From the NCBI RefSeq assembly GCF_008033115.1, contig NZ_CP041203.1:2232001-2296000 (forward strand): a stretch of 64,000 nt of DNA. The letters are read 5' to 3'. The translations under genes and the position numbers were made by a program. The stretch's first letter is position 1; every line of letters begins with the position of its first letter. This stretch comes from Cellulomonas sp. Y8. GTDB taxonomy: Bacteria; Actinomycetota; Actinomycetes; Actinomycetales; Cellulomonadaceae. Under the pieces are notes generated by a model that worked only from the letters and a program-made list of their open reading frames with translations, ran no database searches and was not told the origin of the DNA. Shown here in pieces: positions 45,224-53,865 of this stretch.

Positions 45224-47155
45224 TCAGATCGCGTAGGCCGCCAGGAAGCCCGCGTTGATCGCCTCGCCGACCTTGGCCGGCTTGACGCAGTCGCCCACCG
45301 GGACCACGTTCGCGCGGCCGCCCAGGGCCTCGGGCAGCGCGGTGTCCGGGCGGACGCCGAACGCCGACAGGACGGTGTCCGCGTCGACGTGCACCTCCTC
45401 GCCGTCGGGGCCGGTGGCGGACAGGCCCTTCTCGTCGACCGCGGTGACGGTGTGGCCGGTGAGGATCCGCACGCCCGCCTCGGCCAGCTGCCGGAGCAGC
45501 GTGATCCGGTTGATGACGATCATGTCCTTCGCGATCTCGGACGCCATCTCGACGATCGTCACCTCGTGGCCGGCCTGGGCGAGCTCCAGAGCGGAGTCCG
45601 CGCCGGACAGCCCGCCGCCGGCGACGACGACCCGCTGCCCGACCGGGGTGCCGAGGTGGAAGTCGAGCACCTCGACCACGTTCGGGCCGTCGATCCCGGG
45701 GATCGACCGCGGCACGACCGGCAGCGAACCCGTCGCGACGATGATCTGGTCGGCGCCGTCGAGCTCCGGGGAGTCGGCGGTGATCTCGGTGCCGAGGTGC
45801 ACGGTGACGGGGAGGTCGGCGAGCTGCCGCTCCCACCAGCCGACCATGCCGCGCAGCTCCTTCTTGAACTCCGGCGTCGCGGCGGGCCACAGCACGCCGC
45901 CGAGGTTCGTCCCCTTCTCGTACAGGTCGACGCGGTGGCCGCGCAGCCCGGCCACCCGGGCCGCCTCCAGCCCGCCGGGGCCGCCGCCCACGACGACGAC
46001 GTGCTTCGGCCGCGGCGCGATGGTCAGCACCCGCTCGCGCTCGAAGCCGACCTGCGGGTTGACCGCGCAGCCCAGCGCCTCGGCGAAGAACGCGTGGCCG
46101 ACGCACATCGCGTTGCACCGGATGCAGGGGCGCACGTCGCCCCGGCGGCCCTCCCGGAGCTTGTTCGCCCACTCGGGGTCGGCGATCAGGCCGCGGCCGA
46201 TGCCCGCGAAGTCGGCCTCGCCCGCCGCGATGACGGCCTCGGCGTTCTCCGGGGTCAGGTTGCCCACCGCCATCACCGGGATGGACAGGACCTCCTTCAT
46301 CGCCTTCGCGGCGGGCGCCATGCACGCGTCGCCGAGGTAGTACGGCGGGAACACGTAGTCCATCGCCTCGTACGAGCCGTCGTCGGCGATGAGCAGGTCC
46401 AGGCCCGCGGCCTCGAGCACCACGGCGATCTTCCGCGACTCCTCGACGGTGCGGCCGCCCGGGAACCGGTGGTCGACGGACAGCCGGAACGACACCGGCA
46501 GGCCCGGTGCGGCCTCCTTCACGGCCCGGATGATCTCGACGGCGAACCGGCACCGGTTCTCGGTCGAGCCGCCGTAGGAGTCCGTGCGCCGGTTCCACAC
46601 AGGGCTCATGAACTGGTCGACCAGGTAGCCGGTGTGGCCGTGGATGTCGAGGGCGTCGATCCCGGCCTGCGCGGCGCGGGCGGCGGCCTCGGCGTGCCGG
46701 CGGACGATCACCCGGATCTCGTCGACCTCGAGCGGTCGGCACAGCACCTCGGGGTGCGCGTAGTGCGGGTTGTCGGACGCCGAGATCGGCAGCCGCTCCG
46801 GGTCGACGTTGTTGATGTTCCGGCCGAGGCCGGCCGTGAGCTGGAGCGAGATCCTCCCGCCGACGCGGTGGACCGACTCCGCCAGCGCGGTGAGCCCCGG
46901 CAGCGCGGCGTCGGTGTCGACGCGGCACAGGCCCGGGTTGATGACCTCGTAGTCCTGCGAGACGGCCGAGATGCCGGTCATCACCAGGCCGGTGCCGCCC
47001 TTGGCGCGCTCGGTGTAGTACGCGATCTCGCGCTCGGTGATGAGGCCCTCGTGCGTGCCCATCTCGGTGCCCATGGGGGCGAGGGCGACGCGGTTGGGCA
47101 GGTCGAGCGAGCCGATGCGGCCCGGTTGCAGGACGTGGTCGAAGGTGGCGGTCAT
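45224..47155 (-). CDS. NADH:flavin oxidoreductase, 2,4-dienoyl-CoA reductase-like
   Basis: The 643-residue product has an Old Yellow Enzyme barrel (RIGSLDLPNRVALAPMGT; HGHTGYLVDQFMSP), a 4Fe-4S cluster site with cysteines near 344, 347, 351 and 363 (CIRCNAMC...C), and an FAD/NAD(P) domain (VVVVGGGPGGLEAARVA; VVVAGGGLSGADSAL). This is the FadH/trimethylamine dehydrogenase architecture. The substrate may be a dienoyl-CoA or another enone. AGGAGG precedes ATG 47155, and a TetR-type palindrome lies upstream. Confidence 0.9.
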   Translation of the reverse strand: MTATFDHVLQPGRIGSLDLPNRVALAPMGTEMGTHEGLITEREIAYYTERAKGGTGLVMTGISAVSQDYEVINPGLCRVDTDAALPGLTALAESVHRVGGRISLQLTAGLGRNINNVDPERLPISASDNPHYAHPEVLCRPLEVDEIRVIVRRHAEAAARAAQAGIDALDIHGHTGYLVDQFMSPVWNRRTDSYGGSTENRCRFAVEIIRAVKEAAPGLPVSFRLSVDHRFPGGRTVEESRKIAVVLEAAGLDLLIADDGSYEAMDYVFPPYYLGDACMAPAAKAMKEVLSIPVMAVGNLTPENAEAVIAAGEADFAGIGRGLIADPEWANKLREGRRGDVRPCIRCNAMCVGHAFFAEALGCAVNPQVGFERERVLTIAPRPKHVVVVGGGPGGLEAARVAGLRGHRVDLYEKGTNLGGVLWPAATPEFKKELRGMVGWWERQLADLPVTVHLGTEITADSPELDGADQIIVATGSLPVVPRSIPGIDGPNVVEVLDFHLGTPVGQRVVVAGGGLSGADSALELAQAGHEVTIVEMASEIAKDMIVINRITLLRQLAEAGVRILTGHTVTAVDEKGLSATGPDGEEVHVDADTVLSAFGVRPDTALPEALGGRANVVPVGDCVKPAKVGEAINAGFLAAYAI

Positions 47156-47242
47156 GTCGGGTCCTCCTGGGGCGGGTGCGGCGCGGCTGGGGGTGGCGCC
47201 GGGGTTCCTGACGGATCAGCGAGACTTCTCGATCGTCGGATA

Positions 47243-47258
47243 CCGACCGGGCGGTCGG
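47243..47258 (-). promoter_or_regulatory. TetR-type operator palindrome CCGACCG-GG-CGGTCGG
   Basis: Perfect 7-bp arms with a 2-bp centre lie about 90 bases upstream of the flavoenzyme start, within TACCGACCGGGCGGTCGGCA. The shape is that of TetR-family operators. No TetR gene is adjacent. Confidence 0.55.
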
Positions 47259-47396
47259 CAGGGTCGTTCGTCCCGATCCGGACGGGTTCGCGCCCGTGGC
47301 TGCGCGCCACCACCCGGATGCGTCGGCGGGGTGAAGGTCCTGCGCCGGGCCACGTCCGGGACCCGCGCGGGCGTGGCCGGCCCGTACCCTCGGGGC

Positions 47397-48104
47397 GTGA
47401 CCCGCACCCGCAGCCCCCGCCGTCGCGTCGGATGCGTGGTCGGCCTGACCGCCGCCGTGCTCGTCCTCGTCGGCGGGACCCTGCTCGCCGATCGCGTCAC
47501 CCACTCGATCGCCGAGGACGTGGCCGCCGACGCGGTGCGGTCCCAGCTCGGCGCCACCGACCCGCAGGTCGACGTCACCGGCTTCCCGTTCCTCACCCAG
47601 CTCGCCCGCGGCACGCTCGACGACGTGCACCTGACCGCCACCGGCGCGACGCTGCGCGGGCTCGACGTCACGGACCTCGACGTCGTCGCGACCGGCGTCG
47701 CGGTCCGGGAGCCGCGCGGCGCCGAGCACGTGGTCGCGACCGCGACCGTGCCGACCGCCGCCCTGGAGTCCCTGCTCCGCGAGCGCACCGGCTGGGACCT
47801 GGCGCTCGCGGTCGACGGCGAGGCCCTGGTGGCCACCGGCGCCGTGGCCGGCGTCCCGGTCGGCGTGACCCTGACCCTCGCGCCCGCGGGCGCCGACGGT
47901 CTCGTCGCGACCATCACCAGCGCCTCGCTGGGCGGGTTCACGATCGACGCCGGGTTGCTCCCCGACGGCCTGGCCTCGCGGATCGCCGAGGTCGACGTGA
48001 CCGACCAGCTGCCGGCCGGCGCCGAGGTGACGGGCGCCGCGGTCGAGGCCGACGGCCTGCACCTGACCGTCGAGCTCGCCGACGTGACCCTCGACAGCCT
48101 GTGA
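47397..48104 (+). CDS. LmeA-like (DUF2993) phospholipid-binding protein
   Basis: The 235-residue product has an N-terminal signal anchor (residues 13-33) followed by a DUF2993 beta-rich domain (FPFLTQLARGTLDDVHLTATGA near residue 62, DVTDQLPAGAEVTG near the end). In mycobacteria LmeA is a periplasmic lipid-binding protein needed for mannan elongation. TACCCT (47385-47390) is 6 bases before GTG 47397, so translation is probably leaderless. The stop overlaps the M50-like gene. Confidence 0.85.
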   Translation: MTRTRSPRRRVGCVVGLTAAVLVLVGGTLLADRVTHSIAEDVAADAVRSQLGATDPQVDVTGFPFLTQLARGTLDDVHLTATGATLRGLDVTDLDVVATGVAVREPRGAEHVVATATVPTAALESLLRERTGWDLALAVDGEALVATGAVAGVPVGVTLTLAPAGADGLVATITSASLGGFTIDAGLLPDGLASRIAEVDVTDQLPAGAEVTGAAVEADGLHLTVELADVTLDSL

Positions 48105-48844
48105 GCGGGTTCCTCGACGCCCTGCGCACGCTGCCCGGGGAGATCTGGGACCGCGCGACCACCGTTCAGCCCGCCCCGGGCCAGGTGGTGCTCCTCGGCA
48201 CGCTGGCCGCCGCGCTGCTCTGCCTGGCCGTCCCGACGCTCTGGCACGTCTCCCGGCACCTGCTGACGATCGTGCACGAGGCGGCGCACGGGCTGGTCGC
48301 GGTGCTGTCCGGGCGGCGGCTGTCGGGCATCCGGGTGCACTCGGACACGTCGGGCCTGACGGTGTCCGTCGGCAAGCCGCGCGGCGCCGGGATGGTGGCG
48401 ACGGCGTTCGCCGGCTACGTCGGGCCCGCGGTGCTCGGCCTCGCGGCGGCGTGGCTGCTCGGGCGGGGGTACGCGGTCGGGCTGCTGTGGGCGCTGCTCG
48501 TCGTGCTGGTGCTCGTCCTGGTGCAGATCCGGAACTGGTACGGCCTGTGGGCGGTGCTGGCGACGGGCGTCGTGCTGGTGGGGGTCTCGTGGTGGGGGAG
48601 CGCCGCCGTGCAGGTCGCGGTGGCGTACGCGGTGACCTGGTTCCTGCTGCTCGGGGCGCCGCGCGCGGTGCTGGAGATGCAGTCCCAGCGCCGGCGGGCG
48701 CGCGGCCGCGGGACCTCGGACGCGGACATCTTGGCGCGGCTGACCCGGGTGCCGGGCGGCGTGTGGGTGACGGTGTTCCTGCTGGTGTGCGGCGGGGCGC
48801 TGGTGCTGGGCGGCTCGTGGATCCTGGAGCGGCCGCTGCTCTGA
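48101..48844 (+). CDS. M50-family-like integral membrane metalloprotease
   Basis: The 247-residue product has HEAAH at residues 59-63 (HExxH zinc site) inside a hydrophobic region, with four to five further spans, and NWYGLWAVL where M50 proteins carry their distal motif. It matches the actinobacterial 'M50 family metallopeptidase' group. GTG 48101 overlaps the preceding stop by 4 bases, so it is co-translated with the LmeA-like protein. No substrate is known. Confidence 0.85.
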   Translation: MSGFLDALRTLPGEIWDRATTVQPAPGQVVLLGTLAAALLCLAVPTLWHVSRHLLTIVHEAAHGLVAVLSGRRLSGIRVHSDTSGLTVSVGKPRGAGMVATAFAGYVGPAVLGLAAAWLLGRGYAVGLLWALLVVLVLVLVQIRNWYGLWAVLATGVVLVGVSWWGSAAVQVAVAYAVTWFLLLGAPRAVLEMQSQRRRARGRGTSDADILARLTRVPGGVWVTVFLLVCGGALVLGGSWILERPLL

Positions 48845-48860
48845 GATCGGAAGCAGACGG

Positions 48861-48892
48861 GGGTTGCACCTACATCTGCAACCCGCGACACT
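48861..48892 (+). promoter_or_regulatory. Promoter and inverted-repeat operator of the excisionase/PIN module
   Basis: GGGTTGCA (48861-48868) and TGCAACCC (48877-48884) are perfect inverted arms with an 8-base spacer. They cover TTGCAC (48864-48869), a good -35, which is followed after 17 bp by GACACT (48887-48892). The DNA-binding antitoxin encoded next is the obvious ligand. Confidence 0.65.
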
Positions 48893-48919
48893 CGTATCCG
48901 GAGACCCCGGAGGTGACCC

Positions 48920-49342
48920 ATGGCGACGGCGACGGACGCGCGGCGGCTCGTGACGAGCGCCCGTCAGCGCGAGCAGGCCCGCGACGTGGCGGCGCTGGCT
49001 GCGCGGGGTGAGGGCTGGGCCGTGCTGGACGCCCGAGGCGTCGCGGGCGCCGCACCGGCAGAGCTCTCCCGGCTCATCACCGCCGTGGTCGACGCGGTCG
49101 CGGCGGGCGGGACCGTGACTGTCGGCGCGCAGCCGGACGAGCTGACGACGACGGCCGCGGCGGAGCTGCTCGGCGTCTCCCGGCCGACGCTCATGAAGCT
49201 GGTCGCGGGCGGCGAGATCGCGGCCCGCAAGGTGGGGACGCACACGAGACTCCGGACTGCGGACGTCGTGGCGTTCCGCCGGGCGCGGCTCGAGCGGCAG
49301 CGGCGCGCGTTCGAAGAGCTGCTCGCTGCCGAGGACGAGTAG
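48920..49342 (+). CDS. Excisionase-type HTH antitoxin-like protein
   Basis: The 140-residue product has a helical N-terminal half and a MerR/excisionase-type HTH from about residue 74: ELTTTAAAELLGVSRPTLMKLVAGGEIAARKVGTHTRLRTADVVAF, read here as LGVSRPTLMKLV and THTRLRTADVVAF. Such proteins are the usual antitoxin partner of PIN nucleases in actinobacteria. GGAGG at 48909-48913 precedes ATG 48920. The upstream inverted repeat suggests autoregulation. Confidence 0.85.
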   Translation: MATATDARRLVTSARQREQARDVAALAARGEGWAVLDARGVAGAAPAELSRLITAVVDAVAAGGTVTVGAQPDELTTTAAAELLGVSRPTLMKLVAGGEIAARKVGTHTRLRTADVVAFRRARLERQRRAFEELLAAEDE

Positions 49343-49390
49343 GTGGCGGGGCCGCGGCTGAGTGCGCGGGCGGACGCCTAACGTGCGGGC

Positions 49391-49984
49391 GTGCGCACCC
49401 TGCGGGTCCTGGCGGACGCGAACGTCCTGTACTCGCGCACGCTCCGCGACTGGCTGATCCTCGTGCAGCTGCAGAGCGAGACACCGCCGTACCGGACCTA
49501 CTGGACCGAGGACATCCTCGCGGAGGTCCTCTACCGCCAGCGCCGCGCGCACCCGGAGTGGGACGGGGCGCGCACTGCTCGAGTCCGGGACGGCATCTGC
49601 GGGTCCCTCGAGGGCGGGCGGATCGAGGACTTCACCGTCGACGGATCGTTTCCCGGGGACAGGGACGACCAGCACGTGCACGCGGCTGCGGTCGCAGGCG
49701 GCGTGGACATCGTTCTCACCGCCGACGGCGGATTCACCGCACCGGACGTGCGGGCGATGGCGCCGTACGAGGTGTATCCGCCTGACGCGTTCTTCCTCGC
49801 GATCGACGACCTGGCACCTCACCTGGTGCGCGCGGCCGCGCGAGCCCAGGAGGCCTACCACCGTGCGCACAGTGGAGGGGTGGGGCTCGCCGACGCGCTT
49901 CGGAGGGCCGGCTGTCCGGGTTTCGCCGGCCGGGTGGTGCACCACCTCGCGGCGATAGCCCTGGAGCCCGGAGCGAGCCGATGA
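49391..49984 (+). CDS. PIN-domain ribonuclease, putative toxin
   Basis: The 197-residue product opens with LADANVLYSRT, the first PIN aspartate. DRDDQHVHAAAVAGGVDIVLTADGGF near residue 96 (read in two parts) holds the later acidic residues. PIN proteins cleave RNA using metal ions. TAACGT (49379-49384) is exactly 6 bases before GTG 49391, so the toxin may also be made from its own leaderless mRNA. It follows the antitoxin by 48 bases. Confidence 0.85.
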   Translation: MRTLRVLADANVLYSRTLRDWLILVQLQSETPPYRTYWTEDILAEVLYRQRRAHPEWDGARTARVRDGICGSLEGGRIEDFTVDGSFPGDRDDQHVHAAAVAGGVDIVLTADGGFTAPDVRAMAPYEVYPPDAFFLAIDDLAPHLVRAAARAQEAYHRAHSGGVGLADALRRAGCPGFAGRVVHHLAAIALEPGASR

Positions 49985-50006
49985 GTCCCGCGCGCGGGAT
50001 GTCGCG

Positions 50007-50792
50007 TCAGCCCGCCACCGTGCAGCCGTCGAGCTGCCGGCCCATCGCGTCGTGCTCGGCCTGCGTCACCCACAGCCCGTAGGCGGCCTTCACCCGGACC
50101 TGCCGGACGACGTACGCGCACCGGTACCCGGTGCTCGGCGGCAACCAGGTCGCGGCGTCGCCGTCGCCCTTCGCGCCGTTGGCGGGGCCGTCGACCGCGA
50201 GCAGGTTGGCGGGGTCGTTGGCGAACTGGCGGCGGGTCTCCGCGTCCCACTGCTGCGCGCCCTTCTGCCACGCGTCGGACAGCGCGACGACGTGGTCGAT
50301 CTGCACCTCCGCGCTGCGGGGCCCGCGCTCGAAATCGATCACCTCGTCGGTGTACGGGTCCGCGAGCCTGCCGGTGAGGACGACGCAGTCGTGCGTCCCC
50401 TCCTCGAACGTCACGTCCGTGAGGTCACGCGCGAGCACGTCGTTGCGGGTGTCGCAGCCGTTGCGGTCGACGTCCGCCCACGCGGGGCCGAACTGCTCGC
50501 GGTCGTAGCCCGTCTTCGGGGCACGGCCCTTGACGTCGAGCCCGGCGAGCTCGGAGCGGGCGCGGTCGAGATCGGCGGCGGTGACCGGGAACCGCGCGGA
50601 CTCGCGGGCGTCCGACCACACCGGGATCCCGGCGCCGAGCGCCACCGCGACCACCAGCACCAGCCACGCCCAGCCCAGCCGCCGGCCGGCGCGACCCCGC
50701 CGGCTCGTCGCCGGCGGGCGGCGTCGGGGCGAGGCGGGGAGGGTGGCGCGGGCGGAGCGGGCGGTGCGGGTCACCGCGGAACGGTCGCACAC
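50007..50792 (-). CDS. HNH endonuclease family protein (DUF1524, GmrSD C-terminal-like)
   Basis: The 261-residue product has an Arg-rich N-terminus, one membrane segment (about 39-58) and a secreted-side DUF1524 domain: EVQIDHVVALSDAWQKGA with the HNH-type histidine and FANDPANLLAVDGPANGAKGDGDAATWLPP, read here as NLLAVDGPANGAKGD. Cell-surface or secreted DUF1524 nucleases of this size are common in actinobacteria. GTG 50792 is my choice of start, but its spacing to GGGAGGAGG is long; GTG 50774 is possible. Confidence 0.85.
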   Translation of the reverse strand: MCDRSAVTRTARSARATLPASPRRRPPATSRRGRAGRRLGWAWLVLVVAVALGAGIPVWSDARESARFPVTAADLDRARSELAGLDVKGRAPKTGYDREQFGPAWADVDRNGCDTRNDVLARDLTDVTFEEGTHDCVVLTGRLADPYTDEVIDFERGPRSAEVQIDHVVALSDAWQKGAQQWDAETRRQFANDPANLLAVDGPANGAKGDGDAATWLPPSTGYRCAYVVRQVRVKAAYGLWVTQAEHDAMGRQLDGCTVAG

Positions 50793-50882
50793 GGGACCGA
50801 CACGACACCTCCTCCCGGTCCGGCTCGGCGCGCCGCCCCGGAACAACGGGGGCGGCCTAGCGTCGGTGCGGGAGGTGGCGCG

Positions 50883-51305
50883 GTGCGCACGAGGCGTGAC
50901 CAGGGCGGACGCCCGTGGGCGGGAACCGCGGTGGCGGCCGCGCTCGTCGTGGCGGCGGGGCTCGCGACCGCGCGGTACGGCTCCGGGGCCGTCGCCGACG
51001 CGCTGGGGGACGCCCTGTACGCGGCGCTCGTGACGCTGCTCGTCGGGCTCGCCGTGCCCCGGTGGTCGACCCCGGCCCGGGCCGGCCTCGCGGTCGGGCT
51101 GTGCTGTGCGGTCGAGCTGGCGCAGCTCACCGGCGCCCCGGCCGCCGCCACGGACGCGTGGCCGCCGCTGCGGTACCTGCTCGGCACGACCTTCGTCGCC
51201 ACCGACCTGCTCTGGTACGCGGTCGGGGTGCTGCTGGCCACGTGGGGCACGGTGCTCGCCTCCCGGGTCGGCGACGCCCGGCGCGCCGCGGTCTCCCGAG
51301 GCTGA
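50883..51305 (+). CDS. DUF2809-family membrane protein
   Basis: The 140-residue product has four membrane spans. DALGDALYAALVTLLVGL, LCCAVELAQLTGAP and LLGTTFVATDLLWYAVGVL match DUF2809. GGGAGG (50870-50875) is 7 bases before GTG 50883, and TAGCGT (50858-50863) is a likely -10. It is divergent from the HNH gene with under 100 bases between starts. Function unknown. Confidence 0.85.
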   Translation: MRTRRDQGGRPWAGTAVAAALVVAAGLATARYGSGAVADALGDALYAALVTLLVGLAVPRWSTPARAGLAVGLCCAVELAQLTGAPAAATDAWPPLRYLLGTTFVATDLLWYAVGVLLATWGTVLASRVGDARRAAVSRG

Positions 51306-51456
51306 CGCGACCCATCGCTCGACGCCAGGGCGCGTACCCGTGGCCTGGGGACGACGACGGTTCTGCGGGCTGTGGTCGTCCCGGCGTCGCGGACTCGCGG
51401 CGGGTGGCGCGCACGACGCGGGGCCCGCGGTGTCGGAGCGGCGTCGGGGCGACCTG

Positions 51457-51511
51457 TTGACCCGGTGGTGTCGACGCTGTACCTTTCAGTACACGACGTA
51501 CCGATCGGTAC
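51457..51511 (+). promoter_or_regulatory. Promoter and palindromic operator of the NTF2-like/tetR operon
   Basis: TTGACC (51457-51462) and TACCTT (51480-51485) are separated by 17 bp, one of the best promoters in the window. The predicted start is near 51492. GTACCGATCGGTAC (51498-51511) is a perfect 14-bp palindrome just downstream, a typical TetR site where bound repressor would block the polymerase. Confidence 0.75.
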
Positions 51512-51535
51512 AGAGTTGATCTGAAGGAGCCCGCC

Positions 51536-52003
51536 ATGTCCCGTCCTCCGGTCCCCCCGTTCACCGAGGCCACCGCCGTCCAGAAGGTGCGCGCCGCCGA
51601 GGACGCGTGGAACACCCGCGACCCCGAGCGCATCTCCCTCGCGTACAGCGAGGACAGCTGGTGGCGGAACCGCTCCACGTTCGTCCAGGGTCGTCCCGCG
51701 ATCGTCGACTTCCTCGCCGGCAAGTGGGAACGCGAGCTCGACTACCGGCTCATCAAGGAGCTGTGGGCGTTCACCGGGGACGTCATCGCGGTGCGGTTCG
51801 CGTACGAGTACCGCGACGCCGACGGGCAGTGGTTCCGCGCCTACGGCAACGAGAACTGGCGCTTCGACGAGGATGGGCTCATGACCCACCGCCACGCGAG
51901 CATCAACGACGTCGCCATCGACGCGTCGGAGCGGAAGTTCTTCTGGGACGTCTCCGGCCCCCGCCCGGCGGACCACCCGGGGCTGAGCGAGCTCGGGCTC
52001 TGA
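51536..52003 (+). CDS. NTF2-like (DUF1348/SnoaL-type) protein
   Basis: The 155-residue product matches the DUF1348 branch of the NTF2-like fold: [55 protein letters not shown] and [16 protein letters not shown], each a conserved block. The cone-shaped fold binds small hydrophobic molecules or catalyses isomerase-like steps; none can be assigned. GAAGGAG precedes ATG 51536. Its stop shares a base with the tetR start. Confidence 0.88.
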   Translation: MSRPPVPPFTEATAVQKVRAAEDAWNTRDPERISLAYSEDSWWRNRSTFVQGRPAIVDFLAGKWERELDYRLIKELWAFTGDVIAVRFAYEYRDADGQWFRAYGNENWRFDEDGLMTHRHASINDVAIDASERKFFWDVSGPRPADHPGLSELGL

Positions 52004-52570
52004 TGGCGAAGACCGTCCTCGACCGCGCGGACGCGGTGCTCGCCCTCGCCGGGGTCTTCCGCACGCGCGGCTTCGAGAGCGGCTCGCTGTCGGTCATCCA
52101 GCAGGAGACCGGCATCGGCCGCGGCAGCCTCTACCACTTCTTCCCCGAGGGGAAGACCGACATGGCCCGCGCCGTGCTCGACCAGGGTGCGCGAGTGGTT
52201 CGAGGACCGGGTCTTCGCGCCGCTCCGGTCGGCCGACGACGCGCAGCAGGCGGTCGAGGCCGTGTCGCGGGAGGTCGCCGACTACTTCGTCTCCCGCGAG
52301 CGCGTCTGCCTGTTCGCCGCGATGACGCTCGGGGAGGGCCAGGAGACCTTCACCGAGGAGGTGCGGGCGTACTTCACCGACTGGGTGGACGCGCTGGCCC
52401 AGGCGCTGCGCACCGGAGGCCTCGGGCGCGAGGAGGCGGCGGCGCAGGCGCTGGACGCGGTCGCCGCGATCCAGGGCGGGCTGATCCTCGCCCGCGCGTA
52501 CGGAGACGACGCGACGCTGCTCGGCATCGTCGGCCGCACGGAGCAGCGGCTGCTGGCCGCGCTGGCCTGA
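52003..52570 (+). pseudogene. TetR/AcrR regulator interrupted by a +1 frameshift at 52185-52187
   Basis: From ATG 52003 the frame encodes a TetR HTH (VLALAGVFRTRGFESGSLSVIQQETGIGRGSLYHFFPEGKTDMARAVLDQ, in pieces). At GACCAGGGTGCG the frame is lost. Removing one G from GGG (52185-52187) continues into VREWFEDRVFAPLRSADDAQQAV and a normal TetR ligand domain ending LLAALA at 52570. The corrected protein has 188 residues. As read, the protein lacks its effector domain. The operator at 51498-51511 is its likely target. Confidence 0.85.
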
Positions 52571-52748
52571 GGCGCGCCCCGTTCACCCGCGCGCGGCGTG
52601 TGGGGCCGGCCCGCGCCCGGGCGAGGCAGCATGCCCCGGGGAGGCCGGCGCGGCGACCGTCCTGTGGTCGGCCCGGTGCGCCCGCGGCATCATGGCTGCG
52701 ACGCCGTCAGCCCGCGCCGCAGCCCGCCGGGCGACACGAGGAGGGCCG

Positions 52749-53213
52749 ATGCGCGAGGTCGTCGCGAGGACCGCGCGTCCTGGGCGCTGGCTGTGGGCCG
52801 GGTCAGCCGGGCAGGCTCTCCTCCTGGCGTCCTGGGTGCCACGCCTGGGCGGCGAGGACCATGGCCTCGCCGTGGTCTTCGTGTGCCTCTCCGGATTGCT
52901 CATCGTGATGGCGGTGGTCCTCGCCGTCACCGACCTCCGGGCGACGCTCGTGCTCACCGACGACGCCCTGCTCCTCGAGCGGCGGTGGCGCCCGTTGCGC
53001 GTCCCCCGGGAGGCGGTCCTGGCGGTGGACGGCAACATCCACGGCCGGCCCTCCTGGTCGGAGTCCGTGGTCGTCACCGTGGCGGGTCGGGACCGGCCTG
53101 TGCGGCTCGGGGGGTTCGAGGTGCACGCCCGGGTGCTGATCCCGCGGCTGCAGGAGTGGGCCGGGGTCGGGGACACGGCGCCGGCGTCCGAGGACTCCGC
53201 GTCCCCGACCTGA
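52749..53213 (+). CDS. Membrane protein with bacterial PH-like domain
   Basis: The 154-residue product has two membrane spans (about 14-30 and 42-64) followed by a beta-rich domain starting ATLVLTDDALLLERRWRPLRVPREAVLAVDG, a typical bPH-type pattern. The strand VVVTVAGRDRPVRLGG follows, then a helix. ATG 52749 has AGGAGGG closely upstream; ATG 52692 is less likely. Function unknown. Confidence 0.7.
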   Translation: MREVVARTARPGRWLWAGSAGQALLLASWVPRLGGEDHGLAVVFVCLSGLLIVMAVVLAVTDLRATLVLTDDALLLERRWRPLRVPREAVLAVDGNIHGRPSWSESVVVTVAGRDRPVRLGGFEVHARVLIPRLQEWAGVGDTAPASEDSASPT

Positions 53214-53274
53214 CCCGAGATGCTCGTGCGCCGCGCCGCTCAGGGTCGCTCGCCGGCCCGGCTACCGTGCTGGC

Positions 53275-53736
53275 ATGGCCACTCCTACGGTCCCATGCGC
53301 GATCTGCGACAAGCACCGCGGCGTCGGGGAGCTGGTGGGACCCATCCTGTGGACGGACGATCACGCGGTTGTCAGCCATCGGCCGCCCGCTCTGGGGACC
53401 GGTCTGGCGATCGCCGGCTACCTCTTCGTCGAGAGCCGAGAGCATGTCGCGCGCTGGCAGGATCTGAGCCGGACGCAGGCGTCTGCCGTCGCTCGCGCGA
53501 GCTGGGGGGCGGCCCGCGTGCTCGCCGACCACTTCGGTACCGACCAGGTGTTCAGCGCCATCGTCGGGTTGCGGGTGCCGCACTTCCACCAGCACGTGTT
53601 CGTCCGGCATCCAGGAACGCCCCCGACGGTGCCGTGGTACGACCCCGGGTCCTGGGACGAGTGCCCTCACCTCCGGGTCGAGGAGCTGGGTCGCCTGGCA
53701 GCCTCGCTCCGAGCTCGGTTCGACTCGATGGCCTAG
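53275..53736 (+). CDS. HIT-family nucleotide hydrolase
   Basis: The 153-residue product has the paired zinc-type CAIC near its start, the strand segment GYLFVESREHVARWQDLS, and PHFHQHVFVR, the histidine triad that attacks nucleotide phosphates. HIT proteins act on AMP derivatives or dinucleotide polyphosphates. TACCGT (53263-53268) lies 6 bases before ATG 53275, a leaderless pattern. The gene has a slightly lower third-position GC than its neighbours, which may indicate transfer. Confidence 0.87.
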   Translation: MATPTVPCAICDKHRGVGELVGPILWTDDHAVVSHRPPALGTGLAIAGYLFVESREHVARWQDLSRTQASAVARASWGAARVLADHFGTDQVFSAIVGLRVPHFHQHVFVRHPGTPPTVPWYDPGSWDECPHLRVEELGRLAASLRARFDSMA

Positions 53737-53865
53737 GCGTGTGGGGCTCAGCGGTCCAGACGCGCCGTCGCTCCGCCGCGGGGACCCGCCCCGGGTGCGC
53801 CGAGCGGCCGGTGACCCCGCGAGAATCGCCTCGCGCCCGTCCGCCCGCCCGGCCACACTGACCGC

